NCBI GenBank assembly: GCA_965644295.1
Contig: CBFFRP010000065.1
Span: 1 to 64,000 of the forward strand
Source of the DNA: Paraphysomonas bandaiensis
Lineage: Eukaryota > Chrysophyceae
Length of the DNA: 64,000 nt
Direction: 5' to 3'
Shown here: positions 33,551-44,228 of the stretch, piece by piece
Layout of the letters: the number at the start of each line of letters is the position of its first letter
How positions within the stretch are numbered: the first letter of the stretch is position 1
Program-made: the position numbers and the translations under genes
Notes under the pieces: model-generated
What the model was told of the DNA's origin: nothing
The model's input: the letters and a program-made list of their open reading frames with translations, nothing else
Databases searched by the model: none

Positions 33551-34233
33551 ATGATTCATTGTCACTATATCATTCGTGTGAGACGTGTTGCATTTCACCA
33601 AGCACAGTATACGGTATCGTTAAGTGTGAACACAACTACAGTGATACAAACGAGAGAGGGAACAACACATCCAATCAGTGATCTATCCTCCGCTTACATC
33701 AATTGCAATAGTTGTTTGAAGGGTTAATTAATACTATTTCAGTGATTTCAATCATATTGTCAATGTAACGCAATAATATTAATTAGCTAATCACCACTTG
33801 CGGCTAAATCCTTATGAAACACGCGACGTTTCAACGAGTCCAGAATGGGAAGTGGGATCTCTACCATTCTATCTAATTTATCCCGAGGCACGTCTATTCA
33901 ATAATAATGTGTGGAATGAGAACTATTCGAATTTGCTGTGTCAAATCTTGAATGCATATCGATGTAGCGATGGAAATGAAATTCATTCTTATTATTAATT
34001 CGTGTGTCAATTCTGTACCGTATGGTGCATTTTTAATGGTCAAAGACTAATAGATGATCATTTGTGCCACCGTTTTTCTGAGGTGTTTATGCCATATACA
34101 TTGTTATTGTTGTGACCTTGTATTTTCACATTGCGACACATATATATCGGATGTAAACAGAGAATTACATAGACTAGAACGCCAAGTGAGAGCACTGTTA
34201 CAACGTGATAGCATTGATGTTGTTGTTACTTAG
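33551..34233 (+). CDS. Small, possibly mitochondrial, orphan protein, 150 aa
   Basis: Four exons (33551-33722, 33787-33963, 34054-34084, 34161-34233) with introns of 64, 90 and 76 bp sum to 453 nt with matching phases. The N-terminus (MIHCHYIIRVRRVAFHQAQY) is basic and lacks acidic residues, like a mitochondrial presequence. The middle contains PEWEVGSLPFYLIYPEA and the C-terminus is a charged helix (LHRLERQVRALLQ), probably coiled coil. I recognise no family; a mitochondrial ribosomal or respiratory-assembly subunit would fit the design. The first two exons are well supported by composition. The third junction uses a weak donor (GTTTAT) and is less sure. Confidence 0.6.
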
Positions 34234-34792
34234 AATAAAGTAGAAATTACTATTATTAACTATTAAGAACTACAGACGATACTGTTGTGTGCAATATAGT
34301 GCGGCCTATTCTCTCACCAATACCTATGACAGAAGTTTTTGAAGAGTCTACCAGTACTAACAGCCCTTAAACACTATCAACTATCAATACACTGTTCAAT
34401 ATTCTTATATATTGCTCCCTATCCCTGGGTAAATATATATGGTATTGACCATATCGCTTAGGCTATTGTACAATATATTTGCTATCCTTTATGTCCAATA
34501 GAATAAATGCAATTGTTTGCGAGATAAGATCATTTTTTACAGCTGCTAATCACAACACGCTACAAGCTCTGATTATTGCGTGCGTCTCTATACATTTTGT
34601 TAGTTAGAGCCGAATATGCTGCCTGCAATGATGATCTCTTGTTCGTTGTTCATCAAATCAAATTCCTCGCCTGCTTAGATTTTAGCAATTCCATTTTCAA
34701 ATTCGTATAATTAACAATGAATCATTATTATTAAACGTGTTGTGGTTTATCTATTACACTTAGTTATAGTTCTGTTGCTCAATAAAAATTAT
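34234..34792. other. AT-rich intergenic stretch
   Basis: No feature supported. Confidence 0.5.
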
Positions 34793-35101
34793 GCATATAT
34801 ATCATACGTTGTAATGTAGCATTAAGATATATAACAATATCGCAGATAAAGAGCTAATGAAACATAAAAGAGAAAAACAAAACAATATACCATTAATAGA
34901 TTGATAGCAAGCGCATCACTTCACTGGGCGCAATTGAATATAAAATACGTAACAACATGGCATATATATTATACGTTGTCATGTAGCATTAAGATATAAT
35001 AATATCGCAGAAAGAGAGCTAACGAAACATCGCAGAAGCAAAAACAATATACCCACTAACAGACTGATGGCAAGCGCGTCACTTTACTGCGCGCAATTGA
35101 T
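34793..35101. repeat. Tandem duplication of ~145 bp
   Basis: 34793-34938 and 34960-35101 are diverged direct copies (both contain CATTAAGATATA and AATATCGCAG). Offset is 163-167 bp. The right copy includes the stop codon and last codons of the minus-strand gene at 35056, so a gene 3' end plus downstream flank was duplicated. Confidence 0.85.
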
Positions 35102-36115
35102 ACATTGGCACGCGGCAAATCGACGAGTGGAAGTAGTTCGTTTGATGTTACACGTGTAGTATGTGGAGCCTTCTTCAAGGAAGGTAGAGTGCCCGAATTT
35201 TCGTCAGGAATACACAAGTGTTTTGCAAGATTCATGTCTCCAGAGTGATTCGTATTCCCAACTGGTGAAATATTGGAGTTGAATAGATATGATTGGCACG
35301 GATCCAAAGTCTTATACCTTTCATGAACAGGTGGGCTGATTTTATCCCCGTCTGATTTCCTTCTGTTTTTTACTATTTCACACACAGCACGAGGTGTATC
35401 GTTATTAGTAGAGGAATATTCAGATTTAAAAAAAGACAGTGGACGAAGAGTAGGAGAAACAGCCCTCATTCGAATATATTCCGAAGTCTTTGATGTTTTA
35501 GGCACAGTATCAATCTGATCTGAGTAAGATCTACGTCTGGGTATGCTGTCTAAAGTGATAACAGATGTATCGTCAGCGTCACACTCTCCTTTCTCCATAA
35601 TCACATCGATATGTGATTCACGTTTAGTGTATGCACTCGAAGTACTGTCCCGTTTCTCAGACGACTCCTCCGCAGACAATACAGAGCACGATGTGTGGGG
35701 TGATATATGGTGATGTGATCCCTGTCGACGCGACAAATTAGGACGAATAGTTCCATCAAGGTCCTGACGGGGAGTCTTCGTTCTGCAAATGATACTTTTT
35801 AGAAGACAGACGCATTGAACAGGTCATCATGTTGCATTTATACACAAAGCGATAAAGTATCACGTAGTTATACAAAATACTTCCTTTCTTACATTAATGG
35901 CGTTACATTCTTCGGGTGTTGCACCACAGGGGGCAATTTGATTGCATCATATATCTTACGTATCTCCTTTTCATCTATACAAACAACTATCAGACACAAG
36001 TGCCATCCAACAGTGTAAAACAATCACCACAAATAGAAATCATCTCTGCTCTGTGCTCATCTTTAATATCACTCCATTGCTGTGATATCTCTTCCACACT
36101 GACGACAGGGTTCAT
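35056..36115 (-). CDS. Motor-less partial paralog of the neighbouring kinesin, 298 aa
   Basis: Three exons (36115-36028, 35974-35893, 35782-35056) with introns of 53 and 110 bp and consistent phases. The start MNPVVSVEEISQQWSD matches the post-motor region of the kinesin at 39435 (VNRVASVEEMAHRWSG), and the DNA matches over about 50 bp. The rest is Ser/Arg-rich and disordered-looking and carries the RRRSYSD motif that also occurs twice in the kinesin tail. No motor domain lies upstream; only about 600 bp of microsatellite-like DNA separates it from the hydrolase gene. It may be a new regulatory protein derived from a kinesin tail, or a decaying fragment whose frame happens to remain open. Confidence 0.6.
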
Positions 36116-36724
36116 ATGGGTAGAGTGTCCACTGTATCCAGATGTCTAGTGTGTGTATCTCATATATTAAGAGTGTATGTCTAGAGTAATACCTGACCCA
36201 CTACCCTGAACCTAGCATATACTGAGAACAAGATGTGATATTGAAGGATATTGTGAGTTGTTTTGGTATGTCTTATGGAGGTTATATAATGGATATAGTA
36301 TCTATCATACTGTAGATATGTGTGTGCTGTGCGTGTATATATCCATCTACATAGATATATGCACACCCTACATATGAGATCAACACACAGCAGTTGAAGC
36401 TGGACTAGTGGACACGGACAGATCAATCGTACACGGGTAGTTAGGATACAGGATGTAGACTGTCAACTCTTTTACGAAGCTTATCATATGTACGGTAAAT
36501 TCCTATAGAATTCCCCAGAATACATAATCATACTCCCGTATATGGCATGCATAGGAATTCCTATATGCACTTGTCTGCTACATCTGCGCATCTTGGCACA
36601 TCCACAAGCATCTCATTCCAACTTCATACATACACTTTCACACTTTTATAATTTTCCAGTTCAAAATCTCATCAATTTTACGTGAATTATAAGGACTTTT
36701 TAACGAAGATTTAATATAGTAGTG
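36116..36724. other. Divergent intergenic region
   Basis: Separates the kinesin-tail paralog (-) and the hydrolase (+). Rich in ATATG and TGTGT runs (36150-36380). No kinesin motor sequence is seen. Confidence 0.5.
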
Positions 36725-37797
36725 ATGATATCTGAAATTCCTGGTGAGAAAATTACTATTCGTGGGAATAGGAATATTAAACTGCAGTATAGCCGACATA
36801 GCAATTCAGATACGACATTATTTTTTGTTCATGGTTCAATGGCATCATTTGTTCAATTTATAGATATTATTACAGCATTTCAGTCGGATTATAATATAGT
36901 GGCATATGATTATTATGGTTGTGGGGGTAGTGATAAACCAGTTGGATGGGAGGAGTATTCACCAGATGAACACTTGACTGATCTAGTGTGCATTGTTGAG
37001 AAGTATAAAACAGCGAAGAACTATTTTATAAGTCACAGGTATTATAGTTTCATATGCAGATATATACTGAAATGTATATGTAGTTTTGGCACATCGCAGT
37101 CAATACGGCTGTATTCAAGGCTGCGATCTATGCAGGCCTTGTGTATTGATGGAATAGTACTTATGGGAACCACCCTTGACATTCCAGGCGGTAAAGCAGG
37201 GCTCTTCATGTTGCCTGTATTCGTTCTCAACTGGATGCAACCATACCTCTCGGCTAAATTCATCGACATGGCATTTCACGAGAACACCCCTGCATCAGTA
37301 AAAGATCTCGCAAAGATGCAGTCGAATATGAATGAAATGCACGTCTGCCAGGCTTTCTATCGACAATTTAAGTGGTGCTCAATGAAAGAAGTAGAGGATA
37401 TACAATGCCCAGTATTGGTGTTACAGGGTGAAGGCGACCGTATAACACCTGTCGAGGGAGCCAGAGAGTTGTATCAGGTGCTCCAGGCTTGTAATCAATG
37501 CGAATGTTCAATGGAAGTGCTACCGAATTGCGGCCATCAGGTAGGATTCACGTATCTATGCTATATATATGCTCCACTACTAAAATTAATTTTCCTACAT
37601 TGCGTTAGACTGTATGCTAGTTGTATGGCATTATGCTATATTATCTTTTACTATACCATTCAAAATTACGATGTTTCCTACTTGATTATCAATTCATTTA
37701 GATGATGCAAGAGGATGCAGCTGCCGTCATATCTCGAATTTCATCGTTTCTTGAGACGACTGCGTGCAGTGTACACAGTCAGACTAGTTCACCGTAG
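36725..37797 (+). CDS. Alpha/beta hydrolase (ABHD-type), 288 aa
   Basis: Three exons (36725-37038, 37084-37540, 37702-37797). The first intron is 45 bp, a multiple of three without a stop, so an unspliced reading looks open but destroys the active site. Splicing restores the nucleophile elbow SHSFG. Other signatures are the oxyanion-region FFVHGSMAS near residue 40, YDYYGCGGSDKP, the catalytic Asp in QGEGDRITP, and the catalytic His in NCGHQ at the second junction. The triad Ser-Asp-His is complete. Similarity of layout is to ABHD8-like single-domain hydrolases. The substrate, probably a small ester or lipid, is unknown. Start is the ATG at 36725. Confidence 0.9.
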
Positions 37798-39434
37798 CAA
37801 GACTTTACATTCGACAACTATTGTGTAAAAGGGAGTGCATAAGCTCTAAATTTTTGTAGTAGTTATATGTTATTACTTACTTCTGATACATTTATTTTGG
37901 TGATGTATTCACAACAGTTCCCAGTTGCTTAATACTTGCATGCGTATGTGATCTATTTCAATGACTCAAACCATTTCAAACTGGAGATTAATTTCTAAAC
38001 ATTGGAGTTTCCATAAATGTCTACTATATAGTTTTATATGCGATTGAGTAAGCCATAGAGAGGAATGCTACTGCTAAGTACTTTGGTGTTGATATCGTTG
38101 GAAATGTGCTGATATAAACCAAGGGAATATAAACTAGAAACGCGCTACAGATACCACACGATTATAAAGATATAGTTTGTACATATAATCAGAGTATTTC
38201 ACAGTTTCAGAGTAAACAAAATAGTAATATTTGTAGTACAGGACATTGATCTTTATCAATGTACCAATTGAATTACTTTTTCCTGATTCTCTTTCCATGA
38301 GTAAACCAGAACGGAAGTGTTCGCAGCTTGGTGCTTGCGGCGACGAACAAGCAGCTTCCGTTGCGTTACATAGTAGGATATGAGAAGTTGCACTATTTAG
38401 TTACAGGTAAAAGTTTATCTAGCTTGACTAGTTTTCATCTAGCTACATAGCTAGTGACGATTCTTGACGCCTATTGCTAAATAATCAGGTTTTCATATCC
38501 ATAAGAAAACAAAAAAGGGCATTATAACTCTTCTTTCCATTGTCTCTACTATCAAGTATGTACTTTAATGCAATTCTCATATATATTATAGTTAACAACA
38601 GAAATTTGCAACACGTAATTCGTATAGACAATGTGAAGTGCCCGAAAAAACTCAATCACTCCATCCTTAGCAGAGTACACAACTTGTGCCATATGTTAGA
38701 TCACAACATGAAAGGATGAAATACGGGGGCCTTGTGTCCGTGGTTAAATACGGGTGACAGTTCCGTCAAAGCAGATTTAGTAGACACAGTTACGCTTGCT
38801 AGAGCTATGAAGCTAAGTCACAAAGGGATATGTTGAAAGCACATTTCCGTTGGAGTTCATGATAAATCGAAGTTCTAAGATTTCAACAGGTTGCATCTCA
38901 TTGTAGAAGCAACTTCCTCATATCTAGATATGAAATGACTTCTATACTAAACTGCACATTGCAATCTGAATCAGTCCACCAATCAAGTGTTTGGCTTTAT
39001 CCCTTATTTTGGCGACATGACGTAAACAGACATCCATATCCAATCAATACGGATCTATTGGGTAGCAAATGCGATTCGAAAAAAGGAAGATGAATTGATA
39101 ACTCATTCATATCCAATTGATATAAAACCATTGGATATCCTACGATTTCGAAATTCAGAAATTTGGCTCCTAACATATCCAATCATATTATTATTATTGG
39201 ATATAATCTCTTTTCGAACTACTAACTCAAGGGTTCCGTACAAAACCTCATCGAATCAAAAATAATTTATTGGCTATAAAGGATTGAGGTGGTGAAAAGA
39301 TGTGATGCCAGCAAGTATGTGTATGTGTATTGTTCGAATGATTCATATATACATACATACATACATACATATTCCCTCTGGCGATATATATCACTATATC
39401 TATCATCAAATCATATGTAATCGTATAACAAATC
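37798..39434. other. Intergenic stretch with dispersed repeat
   Basis: Contains repeat copy 3 (38325-38502), a short CATA run near 39350-39370, and the kinesin 5' flank. Short frames look random. Confidence 0.5.
38325..38502 (+). repeat. Dispersed short repeat, copy 3
   Basis: Contains TTGGTGCTTGCGGCGACG, then CAGCTTCCGTTGCGTTA and AGGATATGAGAAGTT, ending CTAAATAATCAGG. It is diverged from copies 2 and 4. Confidence 0.65.
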
Positions 39435-42300
39435 ATGGAAACATCAATTCAAACATCATCAAATATTATTCAAGCATCAACATCTGAACCAATTAAGTAT
39501 ATGGTGAGTGATTTCAGTGATATCATACCCAATCCATCTGTTCATATATACGTCCGATTACGTCCATTATTTGAATATCCTGCTACTGTATCTAAATCAC
39601 TGATTGGTTCTTTTTTAAACACAAATGAAGAAAATAAAAAAATTATTATTAAAGATACTAATATCACGAAAACACAACTAAGAGAGTGTATCTTTTCATT
39701 TGATCGTATATATCACACTGAAACTACACAAAAAGAATTATTTGAACAATTTGTTCAATCAAAAGTTGATAAAGTATTAGATGGATATAATGCATGTTGT
39801 TTTGCTTATGGTAAGTTGATTTTGACTGATATATATCTATATGCTCATGTCCAATGATGTATGTAGGGCAAACGGGTAGTGGGAAAACACACAGTATGTT
39901 TGGTCGAATGGACCCACCAAAATATCGCGGGATGGTACCTAGAGCTGCGGAGTATATATTTGACAGACTTTCCGCCTCAAAATCTGAAGTATCAGTTGGT
40001 TGCACGTTTCTTGAAATATACAATGAACACATTCGAGATCTGGCAAAACACTACGATCCTGCGGACAAAACAACGGGGGGCGAGAAAAAGACATCCGTAC
40101 TCATTCAGGAGTTCACAAAGAAGCGCCAAAGTTGGATGGGATGCAGTGACCTCAATGAATTCAGGCAAGAGTTCGATCACGATGTGTGGGAGGATGCCTC
40201 CGGGAGGGTGAATATTAAGGGTCTTCGTACAGTGACTGTGGCTTCAGTAATGGAGATACTCTCTCTGATGGAATATGGGCTCAGTATGCGTGCTTGTCAT
40301 GAGACAGAAATGAACGTTACGTCCTCCCGCTCCCATGTTGTGTTCAGTATACAAGTCGTGCAGCAACTGGAGAGAGATGGTGAGCTAGTGACAGTGTCTG
40401 GCATTCTCAATTTAGTTGATCTGGCGGGAAGTGAACGCCTTAAGGACTCGAAATCAGAAGGGTCAAGGAAGCGAGAAGCAGGGTACATTAACTCTAGTCT
40501 AGGCAATCTAGCCAAGGTTATTTCGGATCTTGACCCGACCTGCAATGCCACCCACATCCCTTATCGGGATTGCAAGCTGACTCGGATTCTTCAAAACAGT
40601 CTCTCTTCTAACTCGTACATTGCCGTTCTTGCCAATATTAACCCCCACCCCGATTGGTATGATGAAACTCTCTCTACTTTAGAGTTTGCCAACCGTCTAC
40701 ATAAAGTGCAATGTAGACCCCATGTGAACCGTGTGGCTAGTGTAGAAGAGATGGCGCACCGATGGAGTGGTGATGTTAGTAAACTTGTAATAGAATCAGA
40801 AGAATCTGATGAAGACGTTACACCCCGTAAACCAACTGCACTTCCCAAATCAAGGCTTGTTTATACGGTGAGTTGCATTTCCTTTGCTTTAAATCTTTGT
40901 TTTATTGTCACTGACCAGCACCCAAGAACATTGTTCTCATCGTTTTCGAGAAAACTGATCGTTGAGATATACGAGAATTTACAGTCTGATACACTAGAAG
41001 TTCTGGCCTACAGCCCTGACACCAGAGAGAAGTTTCCTCACCTTTTTCTTCGACGAATGAAGTCGATTAACCTTTTCGTGAGCAACTTACAGGATATGTG
41101 CGAGCACTACAAGAATAACTCCAGACTCGCAGCTACTGCTATTCGCGCAAGGGATAGCGCATTGGGTATGCAGATTGTTCACCGTCTGGTAATACGATGT
41201 TGATATCCAAATATATTTTAGAAATCTTAACTTACTGTTTTATAATTAGAAATTTAGCAAGATTACTGAAACACCTGAGTTAATTGTCGAAGGTGAGGTT
41301 CCCCTGTATTATTTGACGATTGATAAACTCCCGGTAGATGATAGTGAACGCGATGTAGACGGATGTTCAGTGCTTGTTGTATCTAGACCCGACGTGTCAG
41401 CTGATGATAGCGCAAAGTATGTGGTATTGTATGTGAAGTTTTTCTATTGAAGTGCAATAACGTCATATAATTTGTAGTATTGGGGATGACGGCGATCCAG
41501 AATGCCTATCAAACCATCTGACAGAAAGTTCCGAGTCTGAACTTACGAAACATAGCGCTGCACTGTGCAGAGGAAAACCAACTTCTACGAATGTAACTCC
41601 TGTTCTACCCCCCTTAGTTGTTGGTGGTAAAACAACGTCTGCATCAACTAATGAAAACGATTGTAACTCGAGGTCAGATTGCAGTTCTAGTAGTTCGTCA
41701 TTAAATCTACTTTCGCCTACTCGTGAGAAGAATACATTAATTCCGGAAGCCTCTATGCTAGATAGGGTGGAGGAAAAGTCTTTGGATGGGACGCTTCTAA
41801 AATATATGGCAGATAAAGAGTTTCATATACTGTGTAAAGAGACTTCACCACCTGTTGATCCTCCCCAAAATAGTCCCGTGGACCAACATGGTGATCAGGG
41901 TGAGAGTGCTATGCAGTCTAGTGTGCGGTCTTGTCAGAAGAAAGTATTCGCCCGTCGGAAGTCGTATTCAGACCGGCACGAATTGGAGAAGCATTTAAGG
42001 TCTATTGAAGGGTCGACTGAACTATGCAATATGAACCTGTCTGTATATGTTTCGGGAGACGATTTACCGGATATCACTCAAGCTCAACCACGTGATGGTT
42101 CCTCTAATGGTCATCCCCAGGCTAAAGAATTCAGGGACATTCCGAGGCCCAAGTTTAAAACTCCCAATAGGCGAAGAAAATCGTATTCAGATACACCGAA
42201 TTCGATTCCAGAGACTAAAATATCGTTTCCGAAACTTGTCGGAGAACCATCTGCATCTCGACGAGGAGGGTACACTGGTCGGAGACTATTCTTTAATTAA
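39435..42300 (+). CDS. N-terminal-motor kinesin, 878 aa
   Basis: Five exons (39435-39810, 39867-40867, 40919-41188, 41250-41416, 41478-42300) with introns of 51-61 bp. The motor covers about residues 30-430. The P-loop FAYGQTGSGKTHSMFG is formed across the first junction. Switch I is SSRSH, switch II is LVDLAGSERL, and HIPYRDCKLTRILQ and TLSTLEFANR complete the core. It should walk on microtubules using ATP. The tail lacks a strong coiled coil or known cargo domain and is Ser-rich, with two RRKSYSD-type motifs that look like basophilic-kinase sites. I cannot assign a kinesin subfamily. A truncated relative of the region just after the motor lies at 35056-36115 on the other strand. Confidence 0.93.
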
Positions 42301-42845
42301 ACCTAACTATTGTAAAAGTTAGATTTTAATGATATGTGTCAGCATATTGATTCCACGAAATATAGCTAGTTGTACATCACTCTAGGTAAATGTAATTATG
42401 TATGTATTGTATAATGAATTGTTAATAGTTTTTATCTATATATTATATTGATGAAAGTATATTATATTACCCTGTATATGGTTTATATGATGTATGAATA
42501 ATTTTACCTTTTACGAAAAGTAGTTCATAAAAATTTCAGTCTAATTCGTTTTGAGCAAGCTTGATTGTTTTCGAACTGTAGAGGTAGTAGAAGCAGGGCC
42601 AATTGATAACACTGATTTTAAGGAATAAACACATAGCTTTTTTACTAAAGTAATGCCACGCTAGTCTATAGCGTAGTTGCTCTGAACATTTCTGAATGTG
42701 TTAGTGCAGTATGAGTTGCTGTATAAGAGGTATTCCTATCTCACGCTGAGACTTAGAACCCTACAGACTGAACCTCAAGCTCCTGAAGACCTTCAGATAT
42801 CGTTATAATTATTAGAACGGAAATGTTGTGATGCCTGTACTTTGA

Positions 42846-43046
42846 AACTAGCGCCCTCAACAAAGTCGGACTCGCACCTTTTCGTAGTGATAAGCACCTT
42901 GCTGCTTGCGGTGACACACAAGCAGTTTTCGTAGCGCTAAATAGTATGCTATCAGAGTTTAGCACTAGTTAGTGAGATTGTTTTGCTAGATTAGTTCTGA
43001 CGCTTACACGCCTATTATTGCTAATAATAAAATCAGGCATTCACTA
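42846..43046 (+). repeat. Dispersed short repeat, copy 4 (longest)
   Basis: Starts at CCCTCAACAAAGTCGGACTC (also found near 26858), contains CTGCTTGCGGTGACACACAAG and ATCAGAGTTTAGCACTAGT, and ends near GCTAATAATAAAATCAGGC. Confidence 0.7.
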
Positions 43047-43867
43047 CTGAAGCTAGCTTTTAATATTGCAGCTACAATGTATAAAAGTTAGATTAGATTT
43101 ATCTTATTTTACGAAAATTAGCTGAAGCCTATAAATATGACAGATGTTATATATTTTCTCAACTGTTGTTTTATACTGCATAGTATGATATACCTTATTA
43201 CGCTATTGAAGAGTTAACTGTGAGCCCTTATTTCAATATGTATTTCTTGGTGCCTAGGTGTAATAACTCGTGCAAGTCTTTCAGCCTTTCAATCATAGCG
43301 GTAAATAAATGCTCATGGTTTAAGCTGCGATACAGTATTGTATATTATCTAAGCGAGAGATACATCGATGTTTATATCCAGCTGCTATGTCAGGTTGCGC
43401 TTGTCGCCGTTATCGTTGATTATAAAGCGCCGAAGCTGTATTTTTCGGTACGGGTATATAAATATTTTCATGTAACTAAGCAATAGGGATAGTATTACAA
43501 TACTTTATTACATAACATGAAAATTAGGCACACAACATATTGTGAGAAGTTAGCTACTAGGGTATACTTATACCCTGCTTGAGTTCTTATCAGATAATTG
43601 TAAAATATAACATACCATAACGTTTAAATATTAATAAATTCAATAGTTACTGTTCTATTTCTGTTTTGTAATAATAGAGCAATAATATAAAAGTTATACT
43701 ATTTTAGAACCTCTGAGTTGTTTACTGTAGCATTCAAAGCAAGTTTCAAGTTAATGTTACGGTAGTACAACAAGTGCAATGAAACAAACAACGAACACTA
43801 TTCATCTATTCATACAGTGCAATTTCTACTACATTCCTCATATATATAATCAGCGTAACTTAGTGAT

Positions 43868-44000
43868 TTCGGTGACGCACAATCAGCTTTCGCAGCGTTA
43901 AATAGTAGGATATCAGAGTTAAGCACTAGTCAGTTAAATTTCAATGCTAAGTTAGTTCTAACTCTTAAGCGCCTTTAGCTAATAATTAGACATCAACTAA
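43868..44000 (+). repeat. Dispersed short repeat, copy 5
   Basis: Begins TTCGGTGACGCACAATCAGC, contains AGTAGGATATCAGAGTTAAG and CACTAGTCAGTTAA, and ends at GCTAATAATTAGAC. Confidence 0.7.
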
Positions 44001-44228
44001 CTACTACTATCAGGAAAACGAAGACACTGTTCACATGCCCAATTATTGAAAATGCAGTCTTCTGATATTATAACTATTGCTCAACTTCTCTTTTGTAGAG
44101 CAGCTAACTAATAAGTCAAAGCCAAACGCAAGCCTGTGAACACAATCGATCTCATTACAACATGTATATCATGCCACTGAAATACTCCAAGAACTAACTA
44201 TTTCACTATAACCGACCCCACATCCATA

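Larger units (their letters stand above)
42301..44228. other. Long intergenic stretch with two dispersed-repeat copies
   Basis: Between convergent genes. Repeat copies are at 42846-43046 and 43868-44000. No gene is supported; a frame at 43220-43486 lacks an ATG and coding bias. Confidence 0.5.
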
